Source: Hygrocybe punicea (taxonomy: Eukaryota > Basidiomycota > Agaricomycetes > Agaricales > Hygrophoraceae). From it: a stretch of DNA of 64,000 bases. This document shows, one piece after another, positions 34,707 through 47,249 of the stretch. Numbering within the stretch: the first letter of the stretch is position 1; the number at the start of each line of letters is the position of its first letter. Made by a program: the position numbers and the translations under genes. The stretch spans positions 8,370,001 through 8,434,000 of the forward strand of contig OY744462.1 of assembly GCA_963556145.1 (NCBI GenBank), written 5' to 3'. A model generated the notes under the pieces. It was not told where the DNA came from. It did not search any database and saw only the letters and a list, made by a program, of their open reading frames with translations.

Positions 34707-36270
34707 TCAAGCACGCTCCCTCATTGCAACAACGCCACCTCTCCTAGGCCGAGTGCCCCTCCTTCCATACCCACCCCAACCACTCACGTACGCGCCTATC
34801 CAGCCATTCAGTTGATATCGCCACCAAAATAATCAAGATACCAAATACTCACCGGGACCCATCAAGCCCACGCCGCCGGGTTCCCCAAACGTCGCGACAT
34901 TCTTCTCTCTTTCCTCTTCTCTCCTATTCCTTCCAGCCAGCCCGCCGCGTCTCCCACCTCCACGCCCACGTCCCCCAGAAGCCTCACCATCGCCCCCACT
35001 TTTGTTGGGAGGACCATGCGTCGAGGACGAGAGGGAGTCGAAAAAACTTTTCTGCGGGTTATACGCCGCACAATCCTTCTCTTTTTCCTTCTCTCGTTCT
35101 GCCTTTTCCTTCCCTCCCGAAGGAGCGTCCTCGCTCTCACTCGGATTGGTCACGTCGTCATCTAATCTCTCGTCGTCCTTCGCTTTTCGCGGCGCGAGCG
35201 CGGCCTTGTCGAACAACGCGTTGGAGCTTTGGAAATCAAAGTCTGTAGCGGGGACTTTGATCTCCCCTGCTTTGATCTCGCCCGCTCCTTGGCCATACGC
35301 CTGGCCGCGGCGTCCATGCCCGTGCCTGTGTGCACTACCGCCTGTACCGTTGGAAACACGGAGATCGCCTAAGGCACGCTCAACCGTCTGGAGAGACGCA
35401 GCGGCAGTGTGCACAGAGTTATTGCGACGGCCCGGCGCCGGACCTGTAGCGCGAGTGGATGCGGCGGGCGCGGATGGCGCGTTAGTGTCCTGTGGTGGTG
35501 GTGGAGCACACACCGGTTGCGTCGGTTGCGATTGAGTTTGTGGCTGTTGCTGTTGCTGCTGTTGCTGTTGTTGCTGCGGTTGCGGATGTTGAACAGGTAG
35601 AGTTGGTATTGAGTTGGGAGAGACGCCTGGAGGATACGAGGGTGCAGTACTGCCATATTGTGGGTAATGCCCTGTGGTGGCGGTTTGCGAAGATGCCTTG
35701 GGGGGTAATGGTTAGTCTTCGGAATAAATAGACAAACAAGATGAATGACATAACGAAGCGGATTTCGTAGCGGGAAAAAAAGGGAGGGACACCTACACCG
35801 AGAACGGCGGGATCGTCATGCACACTTCTTCGCGGAGTCGGCTCGTCGACTGCAAGATCCTTTACTTCGGATGCGCGGAAGATGATATACTGGTACGGTT
35901 CTTGTACGGGGGGAATAAACTCGGCTGGCTGTCTACGACACACGTCAGGCACACAGGATGTTCGAAGGGGCAAGCATTGCTGTTGGCTCGTTTTGGCCCA
36001 TCCATCCGAACTCACCGTCTAGATTCAGTACCCATGGAATATACTAGGACGGAACATCAGTGCTGGGTCAAAGACAGTGCGAAAGGACAAACCATTCGAG
36101 AGTTGTATGGTGGACGCAGCAGGGTCAATTCCTGCGAGAATACCGCGATACCGGACATCTGAATGAGAAATGAGGGATATTGGTTTGCTGGTAAAGTTGC
36201 AGGCAAGTCAGCGCTTGTGCAAACAAGAAACGGGGAAATGCAGTAATAACCCAATAAAACTGAGCGCCAT
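34707..36270 (-). CDS. scd6: Scd6/Lsm14-family mRNP protein
   Basis: This family represses translation and promotes decapping in P-bodies. Six exons (36270-36251, 36187-36093, 36043-36016, 35932-35797, 35696-34853, 34795-34707) give 403 residues. The LSm14 domain (about 1-80) starts MALSFIG and includes SLISHSDVRYRGILAGID, SMGTESR and FIPPVQEPYQYIIFRASEVKDL. A Gln-rich stretch follows (CAG/CAA repeat near 35535-35580). The FDF motif appears as ATDFDFQSSNALFDK and YNPQKSFFDSLSS. The TFG box is NVATFGEPGGVGLMGPG. RGG-like repeats flank it and end the protein. The first exon is only 20 nt, which gene predictors may miss. Confidence 0.93.
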
Positions 36271-36374
36271 TGTTGAGTTTGAGTGCAGTTCAGAAAATGG
36301 CGGCTGTGAATTTGCGGTTCGAAACTTATTATTATAATATTTTATGTAACTCCGATTTCCAGGTTCAAAGTTTC

Positions 36375-37353
36375 CTATTGCAGCCAACGGTCTACGTTTG
36401 CCCAAATAACCTCCTGCTCCGCCTTCCACTCTGCCCTCTTTTCCTGCACGCATGCATTACACAAACCTTCCTTGGTCCAGTCAATATCTATAATCTTCTG
36501 CAACGTCTCTAGTGGCTTGTATATGCCGTCGCATTCCAGTGCAGGCTGAATGATGAGGGTCATCCATATATCCGCAAAGACATTGGTGCACAACATATGT
36601 GGCGTCGTTGCTGGTGTGAAGAGAATGGGTGTGAAATGGCTGATGAGTTGGTTCATCAATCGTGTGCAGCGCTGGGCATCCGACGGCGATAGCCTGCGAC
36701 TGTCGACGACTGTCCCTGCTTCTAACTGCGACATTTCGTTGGCCGCCGTATCGAAATTAGATGTGGTGACAAGACTGTAGTACAATCCTTTTCGTATCTG
36801 AAATATTTGCTGTTCAGCGTTGATACAAGCCCCGAAGGATCAAACTTGCAGACGATATTTGGTACTCAACGGACACATCCAAAGCTTCCTTCAAATAATC
36901 AGGATGAGAAAAGGGCTCAGGCCCACTGGGAAACATTTTCTCGATGAGTTCTATGCTCGTTTTATGCATGGCTGGAAAATCGAATTGTTGGGGAGACGAA
37001 GCACGCAATACCGCAGCGATACGGGGGAATGGCAACTTGTTGGATAAAGGACTTCAAAAACATACATCAAGACAAGCACAACAGGGCAGCGAAGAATGAT
37101 CTTACGCATCGTGGTAGAGGTGCTCAAGTAGTGCTTCAACATCTAGCGCCTGCACCTTCAGACTGGCAGGAACATCGATGGTGGTACAACCATCGACGTT
37201 GATGTCGTAGTGGGCCAAATCATAGCTGCAGGGCCAAGTAGACAATGCACGACAGCATCGATAAAGGAGTGTTTTGTGTACTCTGAATATTTGTCCATCG
37301 GCATGCAATAAGAGTGTTCCATCATCAAACCAGAATTTATCACTCGGATGCAT
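36375..37353 (-). CDS. BTB/POZ domain protein
   Basis: The start at 37353 opens HPSDKFWFDDGTLLLHADG then IFRVHKTLLYRC, the beginning of a BTB fold as in the many agaricomycete BTB proteins. Two introns split the remainder (about 37036-37103 and 36786-36820), and the C-terminus includes CNACVQEKRAEWKAEQEVIW. BTB proteins often mediate dimerisation or recruit Cullin-3 ligases; there is no second domain here to say which. The start lies only 24 bp past the RPN7 stop on the same strand, so its promoter must overlap the RPN7 3' end. Confidence 0.75.
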
Positions 37354-37377
37354 GCAGGTAACGGTAAACGAATGCGG

Positions 37378-38867
37378 CTAATACAAGACCTTACTCAACC
37401 TCTGCACGGAATTCAGCAGCACATCGCCTTGTCTCACAACGGTCTCGTACTGTGCATTCTTCAGTGAGGGCCGCGTCGTCTCCACCACGCCGTGGACCTT
37501 GTCGATGGAACAGTGAAGCCGGCCGTTTGCGATGAACCGTGAGAGTTCGCTGGGGAATATTATAAAAGTGCACGACGGAAGACAGGGTTGTACAACTCAC
37601 CTGTCGACGAATTCAACGCTCACCCCAAACGCTCCACTCAAACTGTCAAGCGTCAAACTACGGTACGATTCAAGAAGTTGGCTGTAGGCCAAGATGCGCA
37701 TCTCACGGGTATAATAGCGTGTGTGTGGTGAGAGGAGGCGAGAGGTCAGGAGGTGTGTTTGCTCGAGGGTAGCTAGACAATTTGTGTCGGGATGTAGAAG
37801 CCAGAAGCAGTAAGGGTAAAGACATACCGAGTGCGATGAAGAATTTGTCGTAATGGCAGTCGTACAAATTTTTGACGAGGTCACCGAGGATCGGCAGTTC
37901 TGGGAGTACTTGGATTACTTCCGAGGCAGCAATAATCTGCATCCACGGCGTACACATTAGTCTGAAAAGATGACAAGTGCAATTTGCCTACCTTCTTCTT
38001 AAGGTCAACCCTTTTCAGTGCAAACGTATTGGCGATGACGGTAAGCGCAACAAAATCATTGTATGAAATGAGCTCTACAGCAGTAAATGTGGAGAGTGCA
38101 TCCATGAAGAGCTCGCCGCCGCGCTTGAATTGGCGAATAGAAACAAGGTGGAGGCCACTATAAACCTTGAGCCTGTTGCGTCGGTCCCAATCACCCCCTT
38201 CTTCAATTAACCTGACAGCAAAGTGTCAGAGTGCTTCAATGAATTCGAGATCAGTATTACTTCTCAGCTTGCTTCAGGTGTGTTGTGATAAGCTCGTGGT
38301 CGCCGAAAAAGAAACCGATCCTGACTAGGGTAAGGACGATATCTATCCGTGAACCAAGACCCGGAGTCTTTTTCAATGCCACTTTCTGTGCAGCTATCGA
38401 GCCGTCCTGCATGATAAAGGCGCACGCCAACAAAAAGGGTCAAATAACGCCAATACACAGACTGGACGAACGCACCTTGTCGCCAATCCGCGTAAAATAA
38501 TTTGCTCTAGCCTTGAGAGCATCCGAGATTTCTGACTCTCCCTCCGTCTTCTCAGCCTCTGCTAACCGTTCATCCAATTTTTCCAATTCCTCTTTATTGG
38601 CCTTTTCCATAGTTTCCAGCAGGACCGGGTCATGAGACAGCGCCCCGGTCGAGGTCACGATGCGGTAGTACGATGCCATCTCTAAGGTGCTAGGTCATAT
38701 CGGCGTCCAGAGAAAACCAAGGTAAAAACCATACGGTCCGCTTGTAAGCCCTTGAGTAGTTCTTGTCGGGCATTCTCGTGCAAATGGGAGAGGGATGGGG
38801 TGGATAGGGTGAAGAAATGCTGAGGCAAAGTAAGATTAGGAATTGGAAGGACGATATCGTCGGCCAT
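37378..38867 (-). CDS. rpn7: 26S proteasome regulatory subunit Rpn7 (PSMD6)
   Basis: Rpn7 is a PCI-domain subunit of the proteasome lid. The start at 38867 gives [19 protein letters not shown]. Conserved blocks follow in order: [27 protein letters not shown] (split over residues), [73 protein letters not shown] and [21 protein letters not shown]. The C-terminal PCI part has [19 protein letters not shown] and ends QRLSKVLY at a TAG (37378-37380). About six short introns. It shares a 98-bp upstream region with the divergent RPN6. Confidence 0.95.
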
Positions 38868-38965
38868 GGATTACAAGTTCTAGTGCAAGCTGAAATTCAC
38901 TGGCGGTGTTCACACGACCCAGCCTTGGACGCGTCACCGTGTACAACGTTTGCACTACGTCTACC
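38868..38965. promoter_or_regulatory. Shared 98-bp region between divergent RPN7 and RPN6
   Basis: The start codons of the two lid-subunit genes face away from each other with only 98 bp between them, so both 5' leaders and core promoters must overlap. I did not see a clear copy of the yeast proteasome element GGTGGCAAA; the nearest G-rich match is CTGGCGGTG at 38900. Bidirectional transcription is an inference from spacing. Confidence 0.6.
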
Positions 38966-40834
38966 ATGTCTTCTGCAGAGCTGCTTCAAGAGGCGGAGTC
39001 AAGCATCACCAAAGACCCTCAGCATGCTGAGCGACTGTACAAACAGATTCTTGACAACTCCACAGGTGTGTTCAGTGCAATAGCTTCGACGTCGTCGACA
39101 GTCAGCTCCCACATAGCTTCCGCAGGGGCCGCACAGATGGTAGAAAATGCTCAATCACAGAATCTTCGTGACCAAGAAACGGCCCTGTTAAAACTTGGTG
39201 AACTTTACCGGGACCAAAAGTCTGTAGATTTGCACCGTTCGGATTCGAGATCGCTATCTACTTATCAATCTTTAGGAATGCACAGGGAATTGCCCAAGTC
39301 ATAACGCTCTCACGAGCGTTCATGTCGTCCACAGCAAAAGCTAAGACGGCTAAACTGAGCAAGTTTGGAAACAGGGTCCGTACCAGTTGCTCTGGACTCA
39401 CGACCCTTTTACATAGTCCGGACCCTTCTCGATTTCTTCAACCCCATTCCGAACAGTCAATCGACTCAGATAACCGTACTTACCGATAATATCGAATGGG
39501 CTAAGCGCGAGAAGCGGATATTTTTGAAGCACAATTTAGAAACGAGATTAGTTGGTTTGTGAGTGCCTCGTCAATGATGTTCTTTTCATACAACCGCAAA
39601 AAACAAACAACTGTTCTCCGTCTAGACAGCTCGACACCTTGCAATTCAAGCCAGCCATCGCACTCATCGACACACTCCTCACCGAACTCAAACGTCTCGA
39701 TGACAAAATGGTTCTTACGGAAGTGCATCTCCTCGAAAGCCGAGTATACCGCGGAGTCGGGAATCTCGCGAAATCAAAAGTACGCCTTGCACGTTCTTGT
39801 CATGCCCTCACTTTTGCCCGACTGGTCCTTCTGCTCTTCCGTAGGCGGCTCTTACCTCAGCCCGAACTGCTGCCAATTCGATTTACTGCCCTCCGCACCT
39901 TCAAGCGGCTCTGGATCTTCAATCCGGAATCTTACATGCGGAAGACAAGGATTATAACACTGCCTATTCTTACTTCTATGAGACTTTTGAGAACCTTAGC
40001 TCCCAAGATGATCCAGGTGCCCTCAATGCTCTCAAGTACATGCTGCTGTGTAAAGTCATGTTGAATTTGGTTCCGTTCCATTCCATCACATACTGCGCCA
40101 TCTCTCTGATCATGTGTGTTCCTTAGCCCGAAGATGTTACATCATTGTTGTCAATCAAGTTGGCGCTTAAGTATGCGCAACTCAGAGAGGTTGAGAGCAT
40201 GCGGGCTATCGCACGTGCACATCAGAACCGCAATTTGGATGACTTTGAGAAGGCCTTGCGGGATTATCGAGACGGTAAATACATTTCTTGCGCCACCCTC
40301 CGTTTCTATCTCTAACAGCATTTTTCAATAGAACTTTCATCGGACTCCACAATCCGTTCTCACTTGTCTGCACTATATGATACCCTGCTAGAGCAGAATC
40401 TCCTGCGAATAATTGAACCATATTATGTGGTGGAGATTGAATACGTTGCACAAATGGTTGGGCAGGCACGACAAGCTGTCGAGACTAAGTCCGTGCTCTG
40501 TGCCATCCTTGAATTCATATCTTGGAATTAACGATGCATCAGGTTGTCGCAGATGATCCTTGATAAAGTGTTCCACGGAGTTCTTGACCAAGGGCGAGGA
40601 TGCCTGCTGGTGTTTGACGAGGCTGAAGCAGACGTAAGAAAATGACTCAGTTCTGGGCAGAAAACGACTAACCCAAGATGATATGTAGAACATGTATGGC
40701 GCTGCAATTGACACCCTGGAACAAGTCGGCAAAGTCGTGGACTCGCTATACGCAAAGGTACATCATGTTCATCGTGCTGCCGTGGCATGTTTTTCTTGAC
40801 GATTGTGAATATATAGACGGTCAAGATTGCATAG
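38966..40834 (+). CDS. rpn6: 26S proteasome regulatory subunit Rpn6 (PSMD11)
   Basis: Rpn6 is the lid subunit that clamps base to core particle. From ATG 38966 ([14 protein letters not shown]) the exons show [96 protein letters not shown] and the PCI part IEYVAQMVG then [19 protein letters not shown]. It ends VVDSLYAK then TVKIA after a final intron, stop TAG at 40832-40834. It has many short introns, roughly nine. Divergent from RPN7, giving two lid subunits side by side. Confidence 0.95.
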
Positions 40835-41380
40835 AATATCTCGGCTGCGACGAGATTTTCAGGCGACCTTCTGAGAGTAGGAGTGAAATGCCGAAGGAGG
40901 GTGAGGGTTTGGTATAACCATACCAGTCAATATAATTCCCCTTTTTCTTGCCGATGTTACACAAGGTTTCTTGGATGTCTTACAGCGTATCCAGAAAAGC
41001 AATTCACCATTCTGCCCCCCACGTCTCTCCTGCAGCATGTGAACCGGCGGTGTGTTGACGCTGAAAAGGTAATATTTCTTGAACGTACCCGAGTTCAAAC
41101 GTGAAAATCAGAAATACTGGCACCATAGCAATTACCACAAGTAGTAGAACTTCCCCAACACTACATAGAAGATCAGTATAATGGGCTCACCTCTGAGAAA
41201 CATTACTGGCGACTGCCGATCAACATTGGAGCTGCACAGATATTTGATGCAGAAATCTTGTTTGTACTATTTTATGCCGGAATAATGATTTTTGATTATT
41301 GTTTTCTACACATGAGATAACAACAGAAATAGTTTCAAAATCCAGGGATAAAAAACACTACGTAACACCAAACAAAAAGT
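40835..41380 (+). other. RPN6 downstream region with an unidentified open stretch
   Basis: A plus-strand stretch at about 41131-41280 reads VVELPQHYIEDQYNGL then EKHYWRLPINIGAAQIF, which looks coding, but I cannot assign it. It may be the end of a small gene with exons near 40950-41070. Confidence 0.3.
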
Positions 41381-44039
41381 TTATAGCAAAGAATATTCTT
41401 CAAAAGCAATCAGTGCATCCTCTGGACTCGGCTCGGCATCCTCCATCCACCTGCCAAGATCCACTAGCTTAGGCGAGATATTAAAGGCAAACCTGGCAGC
41501 ATCTACAATGAGCCTTCCAACACCCCATACGTCCACTTCGCCTCCATGATTATCCACAAAAACACGCGGAGAGTGTTCCTCCTTACTCAAGTGATTTGCT
41601 GCCAGATTATTGGGGCCAACAGCATCATCGAAATCAACGAGAAACCAGCGACAGTGATCGTCAGCCCGCCGAAGAACATTGGGCCATCGGATGTCTCTAT
41701 GAAATAATGATGGCGGTCGGTGGAGAACCTATCGTGTGATAAGATATTAACATGCCAGGATTCAAAATTATGGTACATGCCTGTAGTGCTTGTAGAAGGC
41801 AGATGATGGCCTCTAGCAATTCCTTCTCGTTGCTGGGTTTGACGCCGATTCCTTTCGGCTCGAGATATATCGTTGAACCAGCTACGTGAGTAAGAGTATC
41901 CACATGAGGCACGCCTTTCTCTTTGATTTGGCGATAGACGTTCTCAATGTATCGAACCTTTTCTTCACCACGTTCGCCATGGTAGATCTTTTTGACTGTG
42001 TTTATCCCGATTTCCACGGACTTCCCGTCCCTACAAAACAAGCTTGAAAGCTACACCCGAGAAGATAGAACTGTTGGAAGAACATACCGATCAATTACAG
42101 TGAACTCCGGGGCGTCACGGTGTCCGATGACTTGTAGTAGTGGGTGGATATATGAAGAAAGATTGATCAACCGGTGCAAGTTCTTGATGCGGTCACGTTT
42201 CAATCGCAAGTCGGCGAATGCCAGGTCGCGTACAAATGGCATTTGCGATGCTGTCTGCGGTGCGCAGATTACAGCGAGCATCAGGTCAGGCCCATTAGCA
42301 TAATAGGCTGGACGAGATAGGGATAGTGAGTGAATGCAAGTATATGCAAGAGCAATCATGCTCACCGAACACATACGGTGCGGGGCTATAAATCCAAGTC
42401 AATTTGTCGGACAACTCGGCTTTAGGATCGTCAGGGTTGGTTGGGGATTTCTCTTCTCCCCGGAAAGGACAAACATTATTCAGTAAAAAGCCATAGTCAG
42501 GTCTTAGTTATCGAGTATTGGTTTGGCTACAGGAGTTCCGAATGCTCTTCCCAGAGGGTACAAGCAGCTCCAAGATCTTTCGGATGTTGTCATCCCAGAA
42601 TGAATGAAAAGATTCCTTGGTTCCATCCTCGGGCGGTGGGGGTCGCACAACAGCATTATAGAAGAGTAAGTGAAGTACTTCGCTGGCTTCCGCTTCACTG
42701 ACACGGAATAGCCTCTCCACATCGCCCCCGCGGCAGATATCTTTCGTCTCCGTCAGGCCCGAGAGAAGGTTGTCAAACTGTAGGCGTCTCAAAGGGATCT
42801 TTGCTGCATCCAGTAGAGGCTCGTTGACGATTCCAGGAAGCTCGGAGATCGAAGGAAGGCTAAATTTGGGCTTTTCAGACCAACGCAGAAGGATATCCGC
42901 AGTAATGTCAGCTTGATCTACAATATCCAAGGTCACAAGAGATGAGATCGATGAGAAGCTCCACATCTTTGTGAAGGTACCGGCTACCGGTGAGCTCAGG
43001 TTGCATTTCACCTAGCGCCTTTCTCAATTTGCTCCCCATTACCTTTGTGGCCGGCGCCACCAGCTGGAGAGAAGCGTTTTTGTAAGTAGATTTTTGCCAG
43101 ATGAACCCATTCGGCGGGTTGCGACAACCAATACCCCGAAACCGAATTCCACTCCACCAACTTTTCAGCACCTTCGCCACGAGGTTCAAGTTTGAGGCTG
43201 CGAAGGGAGTCTCTGGTCTGGACGTTGAGATCGACATCGACCTGCAAAGCGTGGTGAAGTGAGCCGCAAAGTTCAACATTGGCATGTAGAATACCACTTA
43301 CCTTCCAAAGCCCAAGCGTATGAGGACCAACACCCTTGAGTGCGCCAAGTTCCCGCTCCTTCTGAACGAGTTCCTTCAATTGACTAATGTCGGAAGAGAG
43401 CGGAACGGTGACTGTAAAAACGACAGAGTCGCCTTCAACCAGACAATGAAGCCTACGGAATCCATCATTGCTTGAGGCAACTCGCTCAACAGCGCCCGAA
43501 GATTGGTTGATACTGCTAGAGGATTCTTGAATAGAGCTTTCGCGTTGGTCTTCTCTCGCTTTTCCTTTCTCGCTCATCGGGGGTGTTGCACCAGAAGTAG
43601 GGTAAACGGACGGTGGGCCTAGCGGATAATCGGCGGTCAAAGTGGTTTCATGAGACTGGATGAGAGACGCTAGTTGCGAGATAATTGGAGAACATTCATT
43701 AAAGGAGACATCGGTAACGTGGTTGGACGTGCTCGATGATGCTTGAAACGAGAGACCTGGCTGCCCGCCGGTGGCAAGACCATGTGCAGAGACTTGGGGT
43801 GTACTGAAATCAACATCCATGCCAACGACATCTGCTGCGGACGGAGTAGCATTCAAGGGAAAGGAAGAAAAAGCAGTCGATGATAGGACTTGTCCTAATG
43901 GTTTTTGGCTGGGGGCAACCTCGGCGACAGTTGCTGTCGGCACGTCACCTATTGCGAGCGGACCAGTCGGCGGATTCTTTGCAATGAGTTGCTTAGCGGG
44001 ATTAGGGTTTTGTGTACCAGCCTTGCGTTTGGCCATCAT
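41381..44039 (-). pseudogene. Crinkler-type protein with kinase-like C-terminus, internal stop
   Basis: The N-terminus (44039 onward) is a long Ser/Pro-rich segment. A ubiquitin-like Crinkler header follows (RLHCLVEGDSVVFTVTVPL, LKELVQKERELGALKGVGPH, LGLWKV). A middle block includes SFWDDNIRKILELLVPSGK. After it comes RPDYGFLLNNVCPFRGEEKS with DPKAEL, then an atypical kinase C-lobe with HRDIRWPNVLRRAD (catalytic Asp loop) and FLVDFDDAVGPN (metal-binding Asp), ending at 41381. An in-frame TAA at 42508-42510 separates header and kinase with no obvious intron, so either it is a pseudogene or two products are made. Crinkler proteins in plant pathogens are host-targeted; in saprotrophic fungi the role is unclear. 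Confidence 0.65.
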
Positions 44040-44154
44040 TCCGGTTTTGGAAAGTCTGAGTGTCCGAGTCCGAGTCTGAGTCTAGTAACATGTTACCACC
44101 AATACTATACCTTCTCAAATTTAAAGAGCAGGTCTCCGTCAACTTGCGAGCAAG

Positions 44155-44760
44155 CATGGCAAAAGGACCTCGACACTATTTATGTCAGGACACCCATCGC
44201 GCAGCTGAAGCCGCACCTGGGATCCTAACCGACGGGAGCGTCTCGGTCTTCACGACCAACCACCGCGCCCTCTGCAAGCTACAGCAAGATCTGCTCTCTC
44301 TCTCGCAACCCAGAAGTGTGGCGTGGACCACTTTGAAGACAGATGGCGGGCAGCTGGGCCAAAGGAGAGAGAAAAACACTACTATGAGGCGATGAAGCGG
44401 GTCTGCGACATCCCTGACATGGAGAGACAAAGACGGTGCGTCGTCCTACTATTGTAGTCCGCTAGAGAGGACGTTGCTTATCTTGATGTCACAGGTCGGC
44501 TCCCGAGATTTCTCTCCGCCAATTTCAGGCGAGAAACGGACAGGGCTATCTTGACTTGCTGAGATCGTTGGTGCCTGAACGAATACCTCCCAATCAATAT
44601 GTCCGCGTTGCGCATCATGCTGTCGATGCACAGTTCGGGATACACAAGGCCCATTCGAGACGTTGTACGCTGTACCCACAGATGTACAAGTCTTTTCGCA
44701 GCAAATGTAAACGAATCCCCTTTTTATCGATGAATCGTTCTGATCAATAAACGGCTACAT
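44155..44760 (+). CDS. Hypothetical protein, possibly 5' part of the neighbouring MYND gene
   Basis: The frame KCGVDHFEDRWRAAG, EKHYYEAMKRVCDIPDMERQR is followed by a GTGCGT..CAG intron (about 44434-44492) and continues SAPEISLRQFQARNGQGYLD then LLRSLVPERIPPNQYVRV. No domain recognised. The start is uncertain. It stops near 44748, 44 bp before the MYND start, so it could be a separate gene or joined to it by a missed intron. Confidence 0.4.
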
Positions 44761-44791
44761 CTTAAGGCGTGACCTCTATCGGTCTCTATTC

Positions 44792-45654
44792 ATGTCTTCC
44801 GTTGTTTGGCACACCCTCCTTTCGTTCTACAACCTCTACGAAGATACCATCAATGTACGCTCCGAAAGCAGGTCCAACTCCAAGCTGACACCTGAGCGGG
44901 TGGCTGAGCTGGAGAGCAAGGGCGTGAGCAGGGAGACCATATATGCTCTCGAGCGGGAGAGCAAGCGGGCGTACAAGAAGGGTCTGTGGCTCTGCGCTTG
45001 TTGCAAGCAATCCGCGTCCCAGTCTACCGAGGGTAAACTAAAGTCGTGCAGTAAGTGCAAAGCCATCAAACGAGATGTCAGATACTGCAGTCGGTGAGTA
45101 CCCTGTACGAGAGAGACCCTTACATCTCTAAAGGAGCACCCAACTACAGTGACTGTCAAATCAATGACTGGAAGAATGGGGACCCACCTCACAAGCTAAT
45201 CTGCGGCAAACTCGAGTGCGAAATCCCCTCAACGCCTTCGCAATCTCCCTCCTCAACAACGCCAACAAACAGCTGCATTATCCCTCCGCCGTCGCCTGCC
45301 TATCGCCGGTCCTTGGTACTACTGCATCAGATTTCCATGCTCACGAAGAACCCATCGGTGGACTACTTCCTCATCCCACCCGCACCCTTACCGGACATCG
45401 GCGTAGCCTTTGCCGAGCCCAACTTGGGCAAACTCTTCCTCCGAGTCCGCAACATCGCGTTTGAGACGGGCAACAACGAAGCGGTAGCAATCATGTGCAA
45501 ACTGCTGAAGCCCTTTACGACGATGCGGCCAGAATTTGGGTTGGATCGGCTGGAGAAGCAGCTAGGGGAGGAGTTTGAGATAGACGTCGAGGAGCTCCGG
45601 GCACAGCTCGTCCTTGTTGATGATGATTTTGCTCAATTGCGTAAAGGCCTGTGA
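44792..45654 (+). CDS. MYND-type zinc-finger protein
   Basis: Two exons (44792-45093, 45150-45654) give 268 residues. The zinc finger spans the splice: CSKCKAIKRDVRYCSR joined to DCQINDWKNGDPPHKLIC, which supplies the C-x2-C, C-x3-C and H/C ligands of MYND. A preceding C-A-C-C-K pair adds ligands. The C-terminal half (HQISMLTKNPSVDYFLIPP, GKLFLRVRNIAFETGNNEAV) has no known fold. MYND fingers usually bind proline-rich peptides; partner unknown. Such proteins are greatly expanded in agaricomycetes. Confidence 0.8.
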
Positions 45655-46002
45655 ATGGTCTTCGGATATGGGTTTCTTGACGATTTTCTTGACAATCCTC
45701 TGTATCTCGATGTTTTGAGGGAGCATTCTGAGAAAAAGGAGTATTGCGCCAACACGGAGGCCAACCTTGTGGTCTCGACAGGCATCAATGGCAGTTCGGA
45801 TCCTTGTTCTTTTTTAGTATATGCGCTACGTCCAGTATGATTTGGACTCAGGGGATCTAGGTACCGAATCTGAGGCAATCTGCACGACGAGTTCACTGTG
45901 ATAAATTTAAAGCATCCCAACAAGCTGATTCATGTACATCCCGGACGGGAAGAAAACATACCCCCATATACATCCACAAATCTCCTCGTTCGTGACCTCC
46001 CC
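45655..46002. other. Intergenic, convergent 3' ends
   Basis: No gene seen. Sequence between the MYND stop and the stop of the minus-strand surface protein. Confidence 0.5.
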
Positions 46003-47249
46003 TCAAACTTGTGATACCCCCGGGTAGAAGCCAGGAGCTCCGACATTCTGAAGCCCCAGCGCCATTCCTGTTTGGAGCGATACGGGATCTCGAGGATCCT
46101 GAAAGTGTGTGTGTCAAAAGAAGTGTCAAAAACGGAGATGGAGACCAAATACAGGAAAACTCACGTAAGACTTGGGAATTTCATATGGTTGAGACCAAGG
46201 TCGTTGCCCATTCTCACTCAGGCTATAATGAGCGGATAGCGGACTAGTGGGACCCGACATTTCCCCTCGGGTATCAATTGGGGCAACCGTTTTGTTGCGT
46301 CTGTATAACATGAAACAGATGATACCAATTCCTGCAATGGCAACCACACCGCAACCAACGGCGGCTCCGACGGCAATGTCAACTGTCCGAGAAGATCGCT
46401 CGGGTGCCTGTGAGGTCGACATGGCCGGTAAAGAACTGGGGGTTGTGGAGGCGGGGGTGGATGAGACAGAGGTTGAAGTCGAAGGTGTAGGTGTGGAAAT
46501 GGTGATGGAGGGGATGGAAACGCTGGTGTGGGTGGGAATGATCGTGATGCTAGAAATGGTCGAGGGAAGTAGGCTAACAAATGTGGTGGGTTTCGATCCA
46601 CCTGGAACGTCAGGGGAAGCTGTTTGCCCCATGGAATCCATGATCAGATTACCGATTGTAAAGCGCTTGATCCAAAAGACATCGTACCCGCTAGAGCCTC
46701 TGCATTGGGGATACTCCATGAATTTCCAGCCGCACCCGGGTCTAGGTATGCCCAGAGGGGGACGCTAATGTCACTCGAGAAGACAATGGGAAATGAGTCG
46801 AGGGTGATGTCGGATGCGGAGCAGTTGTAATTCCAATACGGCCAGCTGCCAGTGAATGAGGTAAGGTGCAAACAAAGGAAGCGAGGAAAGAAAGAATAGA
46901 CATACGAACTCCATTCCCCACCTTGACAATAGCCGCAAGCCGCATTCACAGCATAAGTGACTCAGCAGTAGTTGGATTGGGCGACATTCGGGCCTCCATA
47001 ACTCCAACCGGTGTAGGGAGGGGGAAGTGAATAGAAGTGAAATGTTCCACTATAACATGTACCCAGAAGGGTAGCCGCGACTGTGCAATAAATATGTGAG
47101 GGGATGAAGCGTGCACCGCAAAAACATCGTGGCATACCGAGGCACGGACTCTGTCCTCTGTAGTTGAAAGTCTGCAGCGAAGCGAAGTGAGCCGGGAGAG
47201 GAAGCCTCGAACTCTGTTGGTGTATATACTCGCCCATGCTTGGGTACAA
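46003..47249 (-). CDS. Ser/Thr-rich single-pass surface protein
   Basis: The N-terminal exon has GWSYGGPNVAQSNYC and VTYAVNAACGYCQGGEW, the Cys pair CGYC typical of a fungal surface-protein family. After an intron come WPYWNYNCSASDITL and SVPLWAYLDPGA. A long Ser/Thr/Pro region likely to be O-glycosylated follows, then a transmembrane helix (AVGAAVGCGVVAIAGIGIICFML) and YRRNK. The last intron (about 46104-46168) leads to a short tail ending VSQV at TGA 46003-46005. An in-frame TGA at 46962-46964 lies between SNYC and VTYAV, so the gene may be inactivated or the first exon misjoined. The true start is unclear. Confidence 0.6.
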
